Source: Paraglaciecola sp. 20A4 | GTDB lineage: Bacteria > Pseudomonadota > Gammaproteobacteria > Enterobacterales > Alteromonadaceae | Assembly (NCBI RefSeq): GCF_011378905.1 | Contig: NZ_WTPY01000001.1 | Location: forward strand, 434,001-498,000 | Length of the DNA: 64,000 nt | Direction of reading: 5' to 3' | Shown here: piece after piece, positions 9,581 to 19,200 of the stretch | Numbering within the stretch: the stretch's first letter is position 1 | Layout of the letters: each line of letters begins with the position of its first letter | Position numbers and translations under genes: made by a program | Notes under the pieces: model-generated | What the model was told of the DNA's origin: nothing | Seen by the model: only the letters and a program-made list of their open reading frames with translations | The model's database searches: none

Positions 9581-10921
9581 ATGTTTTTGATTAAATCCGC
9601 AACGTATATTCAAAAAAACTGGGCGTTAGCGTGGCCGTTAGCTTTTAATGCCTTGCTTGTACAATCTATGCTACTTATTGACACCTATTTGGTTGCGCCT
9701 CTAGGGGAATTACCGGTGGCTGCAATGGGCATTGCAGCCACAATAGTGGCGTTTGTACTAGGGATAGAGATCGCTATTGGCAATGGCATTCAACTGCTCG
9801 TTGGCAGGGCTGTTGGCTCGAATAGTCGCGATGACCTTGCCGTTGCTTATTGGTCTGGGCTATTCATCAACAGTGTTACCTCGCTAGTTTTCCTTTTTGT
9901 TCTGCACTTCTTTGGCACTGAAATAGTGTCGTTCATTACTGATGATGCAGAACTGGCTAAGCTGACCGGATCCTATCTCTCGATTACCAAATATATTGTT
10001 TTGCTAACTGCATACACTCAAGTGTGTACTGCTTTTTGCAATGGAAATGGTAAGACGCAAGTACCGTTAAAAGGCTTTATGATTGAATTGCCCGTAAATG
10101 CATTGCTTAGCTATGTGTTGATAAACGGGCTTGGCGAATATCGAGGATTGGGTTTAGAAGGGGCTGCTTGGGGGAGCTTAGTCGCGGTACTTTTAAGAAC
10201 GATATTCCTTTATTTTGCTTTAAAAACAGATACTGAAGTGGATTTAAGGTATCCCCATAATCGCCACTTTTGGCGGGAGTTAAGGCCTCAATACACTCAA
10301 ATATATCCTATAGCAGCTAACTTTTTAGTTCTTTCCATTGGTGCGACGGTCTATCAGTTATTGTTTGCACAACTGGAACTGTACTCCTTTGTTGCTATTA
10401 CCTTAATTTTTCCTTGGTTACGTGCTGCTACGCAATTCCCTAATGCTTGGGCACAAGCGTCAGGCATTACTATCAGTCAAGCGCTGGGTCAAAAAGATAC
10501 CGCAGAACTAAAATTATTTATCAAGAGCTGTACTAAAGTGGGCATGACAGTCTCTGTCGTCATTGCAGGGATTTTGCTAGTCCTTAGCCAATTTATATTG
10601 TTTATATACCCCGACATCGAGCCTAATACACAAACGGCTTTGATAGTCATCGCTCCCCTGTACATCGCTTTACCTGTTATTAGGGCTTACAACACGGTTG
10701 CCGGTAATATTTTGCGTGCGCTTGGCAATAGTAATCTAGTACTGAAAATTCACGTTGTGACGCAATGGCTTATTTCGCTACCGATTTGCGCGCTTCTTAT
10801 CCTCTATTTTGATGTCTCTATTTTCTGGGCATTCGCCATGATCCCCATTGAAGAGCTTCTTAAAACGTTACCCTTTCACCATTTTAAACAGCGCTATATC
10901 AGTCGGCTAAGCCCGGAATAA
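9581..10921 (+). CDS. MATE family transporter
   Basis: A 446-residue membrane protein with about 12 hydrophobic helices in two similar halves. It shows the MATE pattern WPLAFNALLVQSMLLIDTYLV at the N-terminus (compare the NorM/DinF start) and a second half starting near residue 245 (AANFLVLSIGATVYQ). MATE proteins are cation-coupled exporters of organic compounds. It lies 50 bp behind kduD in the same direction and is probably co-transcribed, which is unusual for a drug exporter. It could relieve accumulation of reactive keto-uronates. The function is inferred; the family is clear. Confidence 0.85.
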   Translation: MFLIKSATYIQKNWALAWPLAFNALLVQSMLLIDTYLVAPLGELPVAAMGIAATIVAFVLGIEIAIGNGIQLLVGRAVGSNSRDDLAVAYWSGLFINSVTSLVFLFVLHFFGTEIVSFITDDAELAKLTGSYLSITKYIVLLTAYTQVCTAFCNGNGKTQVPLKGFMIELPVNALLSYVLINGLGEYRGLGLEGAAWGSLVAVLLRTIFLYFALKTDTEVDLRYPHNRHFWRELRPQYTQIYPIAANFLVLSIGATVYQLLFAQLELYSFVAITLIFPWLRAATQFPNAWAQASGITISQALGQKDTAELKLFIKSCTKVGMTVSVVIAGILLVLSQFILFIYPDIEPNTQTALIVIAPLYIALPVIRAYNTVAGNILRALGNSNLVLKIHVVTQWLISLPICALLILYFDVSIFWAFAMIPIEELLKTLPFHHFKQRYISRLSPE

Positions 10922-11324
10922 TCACCTTCGAACGCCTAGTTTAATAACGCTTAATCAAGCCGAACCACCAATTAAACTATCAACGATACCCACTCTATCA
11001 GGACACGACACCTCGCGAGCCTAGGAATAACAATGGCATTTCTCTAAGGCGTTGCTGTTTATTGGAAAACGCTCTTTAGGTGAAATGTTATCAACTAAAA
11101 GCTGATGCTCATTAAAATAGTATTTAAAGGTAAGGAATGCGTCATAGGTTGTGTCTGTTACGACGCTAATATAGCTCGAGAGAAAAGTAAACGGGTGGGG
11201 GCTTATTAGCCATATTTGTCTATGCGTATTCTTATGAAGCAAAAATAATTAACCCCAGCACTGGGCTGGGGTTATGGGTTCCTGCTTTAGCACGCTAATG
11301 TGCTTAAACTTTCAGTCTAAGACA
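10922..11324. other. Convergent intergenic region (about 400 bp)
   Basis: The gap lies between the MATE gene and the first TonB receptor gene, which point at each other. It contains a strong hairpin for the receptor gene. A 73-codon minus-strand frame at 11021-11242 has no recognisable features and is not called. Confidence 0.6.
11241..11273 (-). terminator. Rho-independent terminator of the first TonB receptor gene
   Basis: A perfect 9-bp stem AACCCCAGC / GCTGGGGTT with a 5-base loop lies about 50 bp after the receptor stop codon. On the minus strand it is followed by AATTATTTTT. Confidence 0.85.
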
Positions 11325-14300
11325 TTAGAAGCGGTAAGTAGCGCCTGCAGTAATACGGCGGTCTGTTAAGCCTTGGTAACACAAAAGTGCACCTTCATTA
11401 ATACAAGATTGCTCAACTTCAGACTCAGTGATATTGACTGCTTCAATACCAATGTTCAACTGGTCGTTAACATCGTAATTGATGCTGGCATTAAGCTGTC
11501 CTCGGTCTTCTTGAACCACAGGGAAACCCCAAGGTAGGCTAGAAGTACTGCCGAAGTCAGTTGAACGATACGCTTCACGCCATGTATAACGCATACGAGC
11601 TGAAACACCATATTTTTCGTAATACAGCGTAAAGTTATAAGCATTTTCAGACAGGTCAAGTAAACCTTGTACCGCTGTTACATCGATATCATCAACACCC
11701 GTAGACAGCGCAAACACTGTGTTTGCACGACTTGTTGCGCCATTAACCGCTTCGCCACCTGAGAATTCTTGAATGGTATAGTTAGCAATAATACCAAAAC
11801 CAGATGCCCAGCCTAAATCATCTTCAAAGCTCGCTAAATCATATTGAAGTGCAAACTCAATGCCTTTTTGCGTGGTTTCCCCAGAGTCATTGATTTGAGT
11901 CGTGGTTGGTACACAAACACCCACGCCAACTTCAGGACCAAATACGTTTACATCAGCAATAGGGTTGAAAATACCGCCGCCTTCACATGGGTCGGTCAGG
12001 TCGCGATAGCCCGTGACAGAATCTTCAAACGGGTTCGATTGTTGTTGTACGAACAGGTCGGTACGTTTCTTATGGAAAAACCCAACACTCAGTACACTGG
12101 CTTCAGCGAAATACCATTCAGCTGATAAATCAAATGAGGTTACTTCTTCAGGCTGTAAACCAGGGTTACCGATTGATACTGCCGGGTTAGGGCTGGTTGA
12201 AAAGGTAACAGAGGTAGATAACTCATTAAAATCAGGACGACGAATGTCTTTACCCCAACCAGCGCGAACCACTACATCATCATGTACATCTGCCACTAAG
12301 TTAATTCGAGGTAACACAAAGTTATAATCACCCTTTGTTGTTACTTGCGACACTAATTCGTTGCCGGCGCCATCTTGGGTAATAGAGTTACCCGTTGATG
12401 TTACGTCAGTTTGAAGGTAACGAAGACCGAAGTTGCCGCGGAACATGCCATGTTCAAAATTAGCTTGGGCATATAAAGCGTGAGTTTTTTCTTCGATATC
12501 AAAGAAACCGGCCGAGCTTGATGTAGGCGCATCAATTGAAACTGAACCACCATGTTCATCGATAGCATTTTGCAAAATAGCTAGTGCACCATCTGGATCA
12601 GAAGCAACACGCTCAGCATCAAGAAGTAAGAAGTCACGAACATACAACTCACGACCATCAGCATCATTGAAGTTGTTAGGCCCTGCAACAAGAAGCTCAG
12701 AGAAAAGATCGCCTGAGGGGCTATCAGCGATATCTCGCAAACCCACGTTTGAGTTAATTTCATCGAGCATACTCGTTACTTTGCTGTAACGATAACCCAC
12801 ATCGACTGAGGTGATTATGCTATCTATATAGTAAGTAAAATCAGTACGGAAAGCATCTTCGCCATTTTCAGACTTATTTCGGCCGATATTAACGTCACGT
12901 AGTACAACGTTAGCAGGGTCAAGTAGTTGCTCAGAAGTGGGCGCTGTCGCATCACCTGTTGGAATACCAAAGGCTAATGCTCCACCCGTAAGGTCATATA
13001 TGAAAGGTGTGCCATTCTCATTCGAATCATAAAGCTCAACCCAATCAGGATTATCCGCATTAGTTGCATTCAACTCAGCATTTGCTAGTAAAGTAGCTGA
13101 ATCAAGAGGAGAATTAGGGTTGATAAAGTTAAGCGTAGTGTTAAAGCTAGGAGTCGTCGTGTCATTACTTGATGATGCTAATTCTACGCTAACCTTAACG
13201 TTTTCACCGGTCCATTCGCCACCTAATCTGTATATTTCACTTTTTGAGATGCGAGAGTTGGTATCACCTGAAAAGCGTAGATTACCGTCTGATCCGTCAG
13301 CATCAAGTGGAATAACACCTTGAGTTGCCGCTTGTATACTGCCTAGATTCACTCCATCTAGAGAACCGAAATTAACTGTTTCAAACCCTGTTGGGGCGGC
13401 GAAATCTTTAAGACCGCTGATACCAGATGCTTGAATTCTAGAGCTTTCTTGTCGGCGTTCTTGATCGTTAATAACCACGTCAAAGAAAAACTTGGTATTG
13501 TCATTGGGGGCGAATTCTAACGTGCCGGCAAAGTTTTTGGTTTCATATTCATAGTTATCGTAATCTTGTACGAAGAATTGAATAGGTAAATAATCGAATG
13601 ATTGCGCGCTAGCAACACCGCTAGCAGAAGCTACTGAGTTGTCCCGGTCAGTTCGAGGGCGGAATGCAGTCACATCTTGCTCAGAATAGCTGGCACTAAA
13701 TACAGCCCCAAACCTACCTGCGTCTAATTCCCAATTGTCACCAAAGGTGCCTGATAATCTTGGCGTAAATGTGCTATCGGTTGTAAGGCTACTATTTTCG
13801 CCTTGCACTCTGACTGAAGCCAGTGCTTCGTCCAACTGCAGTGGGCGAATAGTTCTTAGATTTACAGTACCACCAACAGATCCTTCAATGGTCTTCGCTG
13901 AAGGCGCCTTGGTGACTTCAACGGCAGAGATAATAGCGGCTGAAACATCTTCAAAATTGATTCCGCTACGGCCAGAACCAGACCCTACAGTAGACACACC
14001 ATTGATTTCGGTGCGGTTTGCGTTAGTACCACGGATTTGTACACCAGTACCCACACCTGCTGTTCTTGTAATTTGGACGCCGGTAACGTTCTCTAAAACC
14101 TCAGCTAAGTTTTGGTCGGGCAGTTTACCTATATCTTCTGATTGAATAATTTCAACTAGGTTGCTCGCATCGCGTTTTTCTGCAAGCGCATTTGTTAATG
14201 AGCTACGAATGCCGGAAACCTGAATTATTTCAGTTTCATCGACCTCAGTTTCTGGCTGATTTTGTTGAGCTAGGGCCGAGGATGCGAAATTCAGCGAAGT

Positions 14301-14345
14301 TGCTGCTAAAACCGCTAAGGATATTCTAGATAGTTTGTGCGTCAT
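11325..14345 (-). CDS. TonB-dependent receptor, carbohydrate type (1006 aa)
   Basis: An outer-membrane TonB-dependent receptor. A signal peptide of 26 residues ends SSALA. The plug domain follows with EIIQVSGIRSSLTNALAEKR, SEDIGKLPDQNLAEVLENV and the TGVQITR...VQIRG region. It belongs to the long receptor subfamily (the TIGR01782 type) that serves oligosaccharide uptake in Alteromonadales, Caulobacter and Xanthomonas. A long beta barrel ends in aromatic ATYRF. The start is ATG 14345, which has GGAGA six bases upstream; an in-frame TTG 36 bases earlier has no such site. It is divergent from uxuB across a region with UxuR-like operators. Import of alginate oligomers is the likely role, inferred from position. 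Confidence 0.93.
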   Translation of the reverse strand: MTHKLSRISLAVLAATSLNFASSALAQQNQPETEVDETEIIQVSGIRSSLTNALAEKRDASNLVEIIQSEDIGKLPDQNLAEVLENVTGVQITRTAGVGTGVQIRGTNANRTEINGVSTVGSGSGRSGINFEDVSAAIISAVEVTKAPSAKTIEGSVGGTVNLRTIRPLQLDEALASVRVQGENSSLTTDSTFTPRLSGTFGDNWELDAGRFGAVFSASYSEQDVTAFRPRTDRDNSVASASGVASAQSFDYLPIQFFVQDYDNYEYETKNFAGTLEFAPNDNTKFFFDVVINDQERRQESSRIQASGISGLKDFAAPTGFETVNFGSLDGVNLGSIQAATQGVIPLDADGSDGNLRFSGDTNSRISKSEIYRLGGEWTGENVKVSVELASSSNDTTTPSFNTTLNFINPNSPLDSATLLANAELNATNADNPDWVELYDSNENGTPFIYDLTGGALAFGIPTGDATAPTSEQLLDPANVVLRDVNIGRNKSENGEDAFRTDFTYYIDSIITSVDVGYRYSKVTSMLDEINSNVGLRDIADSPSGDLFSELLVAGPNNFNDADGRELYVRDFLLLDAERVASDPDGALAILQNAIDEHGGSVSIDAPTSSSAGFFDIEEKTHALYAQANFEHGMFRGNFGLRYLQTDVTSTGNSITQDGAGNELVSQVTTKGDYNFVLPRINLVADVHDDVVVRAGWGKDIRRPDFNELSTSVTFSTSPNPAVSIGNPGLQPEEVTSFDLSAEWYFAEASVLSVGFFHKKRTDLFVQQQSNPFEDSVTGYRDLTDPCEGGGIFNPIADVNVFGPEVGVGVCVPTTTQINDSGETTQKGIEFALQYDLASFEDDLGWASGFGIIANYTIQEFSGGEAVNGATSRANTVFALSTGVDDIDVTAVQGLLDLSENAYNFTLYYEKYGVSARMRYTWREAYRSTDFGSTSSLPWGFPVVQEDRGQLNASINYDVNDQLNIGIEAVNITESEVEQSCINEGALLCYQGLTDRRITAGATYRF

Positions 14346-14542
14346 TTTGTGTCTCCGTGGGCAGCGATTAAAGAGCCTCAATGAATCCCCCTAACACCAC
14401 TTCGTTAATTTATAGTTTTTGCACCTTGCAACATCAAGATTACATAAGGCCTGCAAAACGCTAACAAGGTTGTTACAAAAGTATTCTAAAAAAACAAATT
14501 GGTCAACCCTCAGTCTATTATATTCAGCTCTTTCAAAAACAT

Positions 14543-14556
14543 TTTGGTTATACCAG
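14543..14556. promoter_or_regulatory. TTGGT-TAT-ACCAG operator-like element
   Basis: The core TGGT and ACCA face each other with a 3-bp spacer. This is the same architecture as the perfect palindrome upstream of the second large TonB receptor at 31755. It lies about 200 bp upstream of the first receptor gene. Confidence 0.45.
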
Positions 14557-14564
14557 TTTACAGT

Positions 14565-14582
14565 AAATTGGTTTACCAAAAT
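14565..14582. promoter_or_regulatory. UxuR/ExuR-like operator
   Basis: The 18-bp element AAATTGGTTTACCAAAAT matches the published UxuR/ExuR consensus AAATTGGTATACCAATTT at 15 of 18 positions. It stands in the divergent region before uxuB-uxuA, a classical target of these GntR-family regulators. No GntR-family gene is in the window. Confidence 0.55.
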
Positions 14583-15007
14583 ATTTTCATTACCAGTTTT
14601 ATGGTTAAAATATCATATATAACAATGATTTGGGTTATTTTTATTTTTAGTTTTAGGTGCTGGGGAAAGCTCTATTTTTAGTTAAAATAAGCACATTTAC
14701 TTTTTACTTTTATTCGCTAGGCTGGACATCAATATAAAAATGGTCATAATGATTTTGTTAACAAATGAGCAACTATTAAGACTTATTGGTAATAGACATG
14801 CCAGTTTATACCGTTATTAAAAAACGACAGAAGAGACGGATGTATCCCAGTTGTGTCAGTAACTACTGCACCATAGAGCACAGATAGTTAATCAGGGACG
14901 GATGATGAATTCTTATTTATCTTAAGAGATCAGCGTTTGGTTAACCTGTCATATATTGAACCTCTCAATAACCTGTGAATTGGTCACATATAAAAAAGTA
15001 GATTTAG

Positions 15008-16471
15008 ATGAAAATAGAACCATTAAGTATAGATTCCTTGCGCCAACTTTCGAGCACTATAAAAAGACCGAGTTACAAACCTGCCTCAATCACCTCAGGT
15101 ATTGTTCACTTTGGTATAGGTAATTTTCATCGCGCCCATCAGGCAGTCTATTGCGACATATTGTTGAATCAGGGGGAAACCCAGTGGGGTATAACCGGTA
15201 TTTCAATGCGCTCGCCTGGTATGCGAGACAATCTTAGCCCGCAGAATTTTTTGTATACTTTAGCGACACTAAGTGAGACTACAAGTTATCGAATCATCGG
15301 TGCAATTCAAGATATTTTAGTGGCTGCAGAATCTTCCCAGTCAGTGATTGACGCAGTGGCAAACAACCAAACTCAATTAGTTACTACCACTATAACGGAA
15401 AAAGGTTATTACCTAACGAGTGGAGAGATTGACCAGAGTAATAATGAAATTGCCCAAGATCTTAAATCACTTAAAGTGCCGCAAACGACGTACGGATATC
15501 TGGCTGCTGCATTGATTAAGCGTTGTGCAAATAAAGGTAGCCCGTTAACTATTCTATGTTGCGACAACATGCATGCTGGCGGAGAACATCTTTTGCGGGG
15601 CGTACAGATGCTCTTGGAACGTCACAGCCGTGAAACACTAAACTGGGTTAAATTAAACGTAGCTTTTAGCTCATCAATGGTAGACCGAGTGACTCCTGCG
15701 ACTGATCAGCGATTAAAAGATAGGGTGTCAGAGCAACTTGGGTTATACGACGCTGCGCCAGTGGCTGCAGAGCCATTCACTCAGTGGATTATTGAGAACC
15801 GCTTTGCTGGTGCTCGTCCTCCCTTTGATCGTGCAGGTGCACTTTTCGTGGATGATATTGGTCCCTACGAGCGAATTAAACTGCGCTTCTTAAATGCGGG
15901 GCATTCTATACTCGCTGCACTAGGGTACCTCGCGGGTGATCAGTTTATTCATCAAGCACTTCAGCGCCAAAAGCTTGCCCTATTTGCTGAACAAGCACTT
16001 AAGCAAAATGTGATGCCAGTAACTCCTGTGCCAAAAGGTGTCAGTGGCGAAACGTATATCGATCAGGTGCTCACGCGCTTTCACAATGGCAATCTGCCTT
16101 ACGCAGTATTGCAGGTTGGCACCGACAGCTCACAGAAAATTCAACAACGATTACTACCGACCATTGATGATGCGCTTAACCATGAGGGAGAGACATCTTA
16201 TCTGGCTTTCGCTCTTTCGGCTTGGGTTTGTTTCATACGTAAAGCGCTGGTAAACAATGATCTAAATGATCCTATGCGCGATGAATTCGCACAGGTCATA
16301 TCCCAGAGTGACTCTGGTGATATAGAGAGCTTTCTAACACTAGCTGGTGCGAACAAATTTCGCTTTTTCAGTGACACCGCTTTTATGGCGTTGGTGCAAC
16401 AGTTTCACCGCAGTATTAATGACGTTGGCGTAGAGCGAGCGATAGATACCTTTTTTAATCACTACAAATAG
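15008..16471 (+). CDS. uxuB: D-fructuronate reductase / mannitol dehydrogenase family
   Basis: A 487-residue polyol dehydrogenase of the long-chain mannitol dehydrogenase family. It has the dinucleotide motif GIVHFGIGNFHRAHQAVY near residue 35 and the catalytic Lys/Asn/His motif KLRFLNAGHSILAALGYLAG around residue 290. Length equals that of E. coli UxuB. UxuB reduces D-fructuronate to D-mannonate with NADH. Mannonate dehydratase follows 10 bp downstream, which supports UxuB over mannitol 2-dehydrogenase. It is the first gene of the uxuB-uxuA run behind the UxuR-like operator. The supplier of fructuronate (normally UxaC) is not in the window. Confidence 0.88.
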   Translation: MKIEPLSIDSLRQLSSTIKRPSYKPASITSGIVHFGIGNFHRAHQAVYCDILLNQGETQWGITGISMRSPGMRDNLSPQNFLYTLATLSETTSYRIIGAIQDILVAAESSQSVIDAVANNQTQLVTTTITEKGYYLTSGEIDQSNNEIAQDLKSLKVPQTTYGYLAAALIKRCANKGSPLTILCCDNMHAGGEHLLRGVQMLLERHSRETLNWVKLNVAFSSSMVDRVTPATDQRLKDRVSEQLGLYDAAPVAAEPFTQWIIENRFAGARPPFDRAGALFVDDIGPYERIKLRFLNAGHSILAALGYLAGDQFIHQALQRQKLALFAEQALKQNVMPVTPVPKGVSGETYIDQVLTRFHNGNLPYAVLQVGTDSSQKIQQRLLPTIDDALNHEGETSYLAFALSAWVCFIRKALVNNDLNDPMRDEFAQVISQSDSGDIESFLTLAGANKFRFFSDTAFMALVQQFHRSINDVGVERAIDTFFNHYK

Positions 16472-16481
16472 AGAAACGATT

Positions 16482-17696
16482 ATGCGCGAATCCTGGAGAT
16501 GGTTTGGACCAAACGATCCTGTGACCATAGAAGAAATAAGACAGACGGGTGCCACTGACGTGGTCAGCGCTCTGCATACAATACCAACCGGTGAGATCTG
16601 GACTACGGCGGCAATTCGCCAGCATCAGTCATTAATAGAAGACTGCGAAACTGATCTAGCGCCGCTTAAGTGGAGTGTGGTTGAAAGCATACCCGTTCAT
16701 GAGGACATTAAATTAGCGCGTTCTGGCCATGAAAAATATATAGAGAATTGGATTGTGTCGATGGAAAATCTGGCTCAATGTGGTATCAAAACCATCTGCT
16801 ACAATTTCATGCCTGTTATTGATTGGACGCGAACGGATCTCAACTTTAAGCTTTCCAGTGGCGCTTATGCACTGCGTTTTGACCAGAAAAAATTTGCTGC
16901 TTTCGATCTTTTTATTCTTAAACGCGAAAATGCTGAGGTTGAATATAGTGCGCAAGAAATCGCTGAAGCTAAGCACGTTTTTGATGATATGTCTGAAACA
17001 GAGCGCTCAAAGTTAACAAATAATATTATTGCTGGTTTGCCAGGCAGAATGACTGATAGTTATGGTATCGATGATTTTCGTGCAATGCTTGCTAATTATA
17101 AAGATGTTAGCAGTGATATCTTGCGCACGAACTTATTCGCGTTTCTTTCTAAAGTGCTACCCCGTGCTGAAGCCATGGGGGTTAAGTTGGCTATCCATCC
17201 AGACGATCCTCCTCGAGATATGCTAGGTCTACCACGCATTATATGCACGGCTGATGATTTAGAGTTGTTGTTTGACGCTCTGCCGAGTTCGTCAAACGGA
17301 ATTACGTTGTGTGTGGGTACTTACAGCAGCCGCCCGGACAATGACTTGCCTGCTATGGCGAAGCAATTTGGACCACGTATTCACTTTTCACATTTGCGTG
17401 GTGTCAGTCGTGATCCTGACGAACAACGTTCTTTTTTTGAGGCCAGTCATCTCGATAGCGATATCGATATGGTGCAAGTGATAAAGGAATTGTTAAATGA
17501 AGAAACAAGGCGCTCAGACGAAAAACTGGCGGGGGAAAATATTGAATTCCAAGACATTTTTATCCGACCTGATCACGGTCACCAAATGATGGGAGATATT
17601 GGTAAAACCGTAAATCCTGGTTACTCGGGCATCGGGCGACTCAAAGGACTGGCTGAAGTTCGGGGTGTGATTCGAGCACTATCCGCTACAAAATAG
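16482..17696 (+). CDS. uxuA: Mannonate dehydratase
   Basis: UxuA removes water from D-mannonate to give 2-keto-3-deoxy-D-gluconate. The 404-residue protein starts with the characteristic RESWRWFGPNDPVT. It contains AIHPDDPPRDMLGLPRI (around residue 240) and a C-terminal RPDHGHQMMGD, the signatures of this TIM-barrel, metal-dependent family. It starts 10 bp after uxuB and is surely co-transcribed with it. Together they form the standard lower glucuronate branch from fructuronate to KDG. No irregularities are visible. Confidence 0.95.
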   Translation: MRESWRWFGPNDPVTIEEIRQTGATDVVSALHTIPTGEIWTTAAIRQHQSLIEDCETDLAPLKWSVVESIPVHEDIKLARSGHEKYIENWIVSMENLAQCGIKTICYNFMPVIDWTRTDLNFKLSSGAYALRFDQKKFAAFDLFILKRENAEVEYSAQEIAEAKHVFDDMSETERSKLTNNIIAGLPGRMTDSYGIDDFRAMLANYKDVSSDILRTNLFAFLSKVLPRAEAMGVKLAIHPDDPPRDMLGLPRIICTADDLELLFDALPSSSNGITLCVGTYSSRPDNDLPAMAKQFGPRIHFSHLRGVSRDPDEQRSFFEASHLDSDIDMVQVIKELLNEETRRSDEKLAGENIEFQDIFIRPDHGHQMMGDIGKTVNPGYSGIGRLKGLAEVRGVIRALSATK

Positions 17697-17824
17697 CAAT
17701 ATCACTCGTTAGCAGGTACCGTCTTTTTTGAGTGTGTGCCTGCAACTTCTTACGAATTGTATCGCATTAAGTAAAGATTAAATTCGTCATTCTCTGGTTA
17801 CGATAACTGCCGGTGCACACTAAA

Positions 17825-19066
17825 ATGAATAATATAAAAACGTTTTTTAAATCATTACTACCTGGAATATTCTTGTTTGGATTTACCGTCGGCACGGGCA
17901 GTGTCACTGCGATGGCAAAAGCTGGCGCAGATTACGGCATGTCCTTGCTTTGGACCATTTTTATTTCCTGTGCTATTACCTATTTTCTAATTCACCTATT
18001 TGGCAAGTTTACCTTGGTCACGGGTTTGACGGCGCTGCAATCATTTAAACGGCATATTCACCCAGCGGTGAGCATATTTTTTATTGTCGCCCTTACCACC
18101 CAGATATGTGGAAGTGTTATTGGCGTGATGGGCATTTTAGCGGATGTCTGTTTCGAGTGGTCGAAGAATTTTATCGATGGTGGTGTTTCACCCATCTACT
18201 TCGCCCTCTTTTTCATCGCCTTTGTCTATATGATTTTTTTAGTTGGAAGAACGGAAGTATTTGAAAAAGTATTAGCCATTTTTGTTGGCATTATGGCCCT
18301 ATGTTTTTTAATTAATTTTGTTATTTTAATGCCCCCCGCTTTGGAAATATTAAAGGGCATGGTGCCCAATGTGCCCGATACTGGGGCAGATAAAAACTCA
18401 TTTCTAGTGATAGCGTCTATGGTGGGAACCACAGTTTTTTCTGGGTTGTTTATATTACGCACCATTCTTGTTAAAGAAGCTGGTTGGACTATGGCCGACT
18501 TGAAGACCCAAAATAGAGATGCGCTGTTTTCGGCATTTTTGATGTTTATCGTTAGTACCTCAATAATGGCAGCAGCAGCTGGCTCGTTATATATTAAGGG
18601 GATTACATTGGTAAACGTAACCCAAATGATCAACCTGCTGGAACCGCTAGCGGGCTCTGCTGCCGTGGCTATTTTTACTATCGGACTGATAGCTGCTGGT
18701 GTGTCGTCGCAGTTCCCTAATGTGGCATTGCTACCTTGGTTACTGGACGACTTTCATGAACGTAAACCAAATCTTAAGAGACCAAGCTATCGAATTATGG
18801 CGTTAGTCATCTCCTTGTTAGGACTAATCGTACCTATATTTAATGCTAAGCCCATTGCCGTTATGGTCAGCTCGCAGGCGTTTGGGGCATTAGTGTTGCC
18901 TGCGACGGTTGGGTGTATCGTCTACATAGGCAATAAAAAGAACTTAATGGGCGAGCACAAGTTTTCAACGATAACTAACGTTATATTATCGATGATTTTT
19001 ATCTTCGCTTTGGTCATGAGTTATATGAGCTACCATGGAATCGTCTCTACTTTGCAGGCGCTGTAA
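17825..19066 (+). CDS. Nramp-like transporter lacking the metal motif (copy 1)
   Basis: A 413-residue inner-membrane protein with about 11 hydrophobic helices, aligning by eye along its length with Nramp/MntH metal transporters (LPGIFLFGF...YGMSLLW...LVTGLTALQSF). The first-helix metal motif DPGN is replaced by GTGS. The sixth-helix MPHN motif is replaced by FSGL, within GTTVFSGLFILRTILV. A transporter of manganese or iron is therefore unlikely. An Arg (LFILRT) stands where Nramp proteins have the later His of helix 6 and is shared with copy 2. Position after uxuA and before a PMI-like gene suggests uptake of a uronate or aldonate. Start is ATG 17825, or GTG 12 bases earlier. Confidence 0.75.
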   Translation: MNNIKTFFKSLLPGIFLFGFTVGTGSVTAMAKAGADYGMSLLWTIFISCAITYFLIHLFGKFTLVTGLTALQSFKRHIHPAVSIFFIVALTTQICGSVIGVMGILADVCFEWSKNFIDGGVSPIYFALFFIAFVYMIFLVGRTEVFEKVLAIFVGIMALCFLINFVILMPPALEILKGMVPNVPDTGADKNSFLVIASMVGTTVFSGLFILRTILVKEAGWTMADLKTQNRDALFSAFLMFIVSTSIMAAAAGSLYIKGITLVNVTQMINLLEPLAGSAAVAIFTIGLIAAGVSSQFPNVALLPWLLDDFHERKPNLKRPSYRIMALVISLLGLIVPIFNAKPIAVMVSSQAFGALVLPATVGCIVYIGNKKNLMGEHKFSTITNVILSMIFIFALVMSYMSYHGIVSTLQAL

Positions 19067-19200
19067 CGTGAAAATTAGCTGGGTTGGCCTCGTTGTCTGC
19101 CCACTTTAGACAAAACCCAATTACACCTTGGTAATATTTTAAATCTCATTGGCTGGTGGATTTACTGTGCATCTGCTCATGAAGTAATGGAAATAGAATT

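Larger units (their letters stand above)
14346..15007. other. Divergent promoter region between TonB receptor and uxuB (662 bp)
   Basis: This very AT-rich region must hold promoters in both directions. It contains two palindromic TTGGT..ACCA elements (14541-14582) and further half-sites at 14784-14795, 14936-14949 and 14979-14984. Short frames on both strands look random. Confidence 0.6.

Noticed and set aside
11021-11242. 73-codon minus-strand frame after the MATE gene
   Set aside because: No ribosome site, no recognisable domain, and composition like intergenic DNA.
14391-14681. Short frames on both strands in the receptor-uxuB gap
   Set aside because: They overlap one another and the operator elements, are Lys/Leu/Phe-rich as expected for random AT-rich DNA, and have no ribosome sites.
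17825-19066. Annotation as a manganese/iron transporter (MntH)
   Set aside because: The DPGN and MPHN metal motifs are absent and the context is uronate metabolism.
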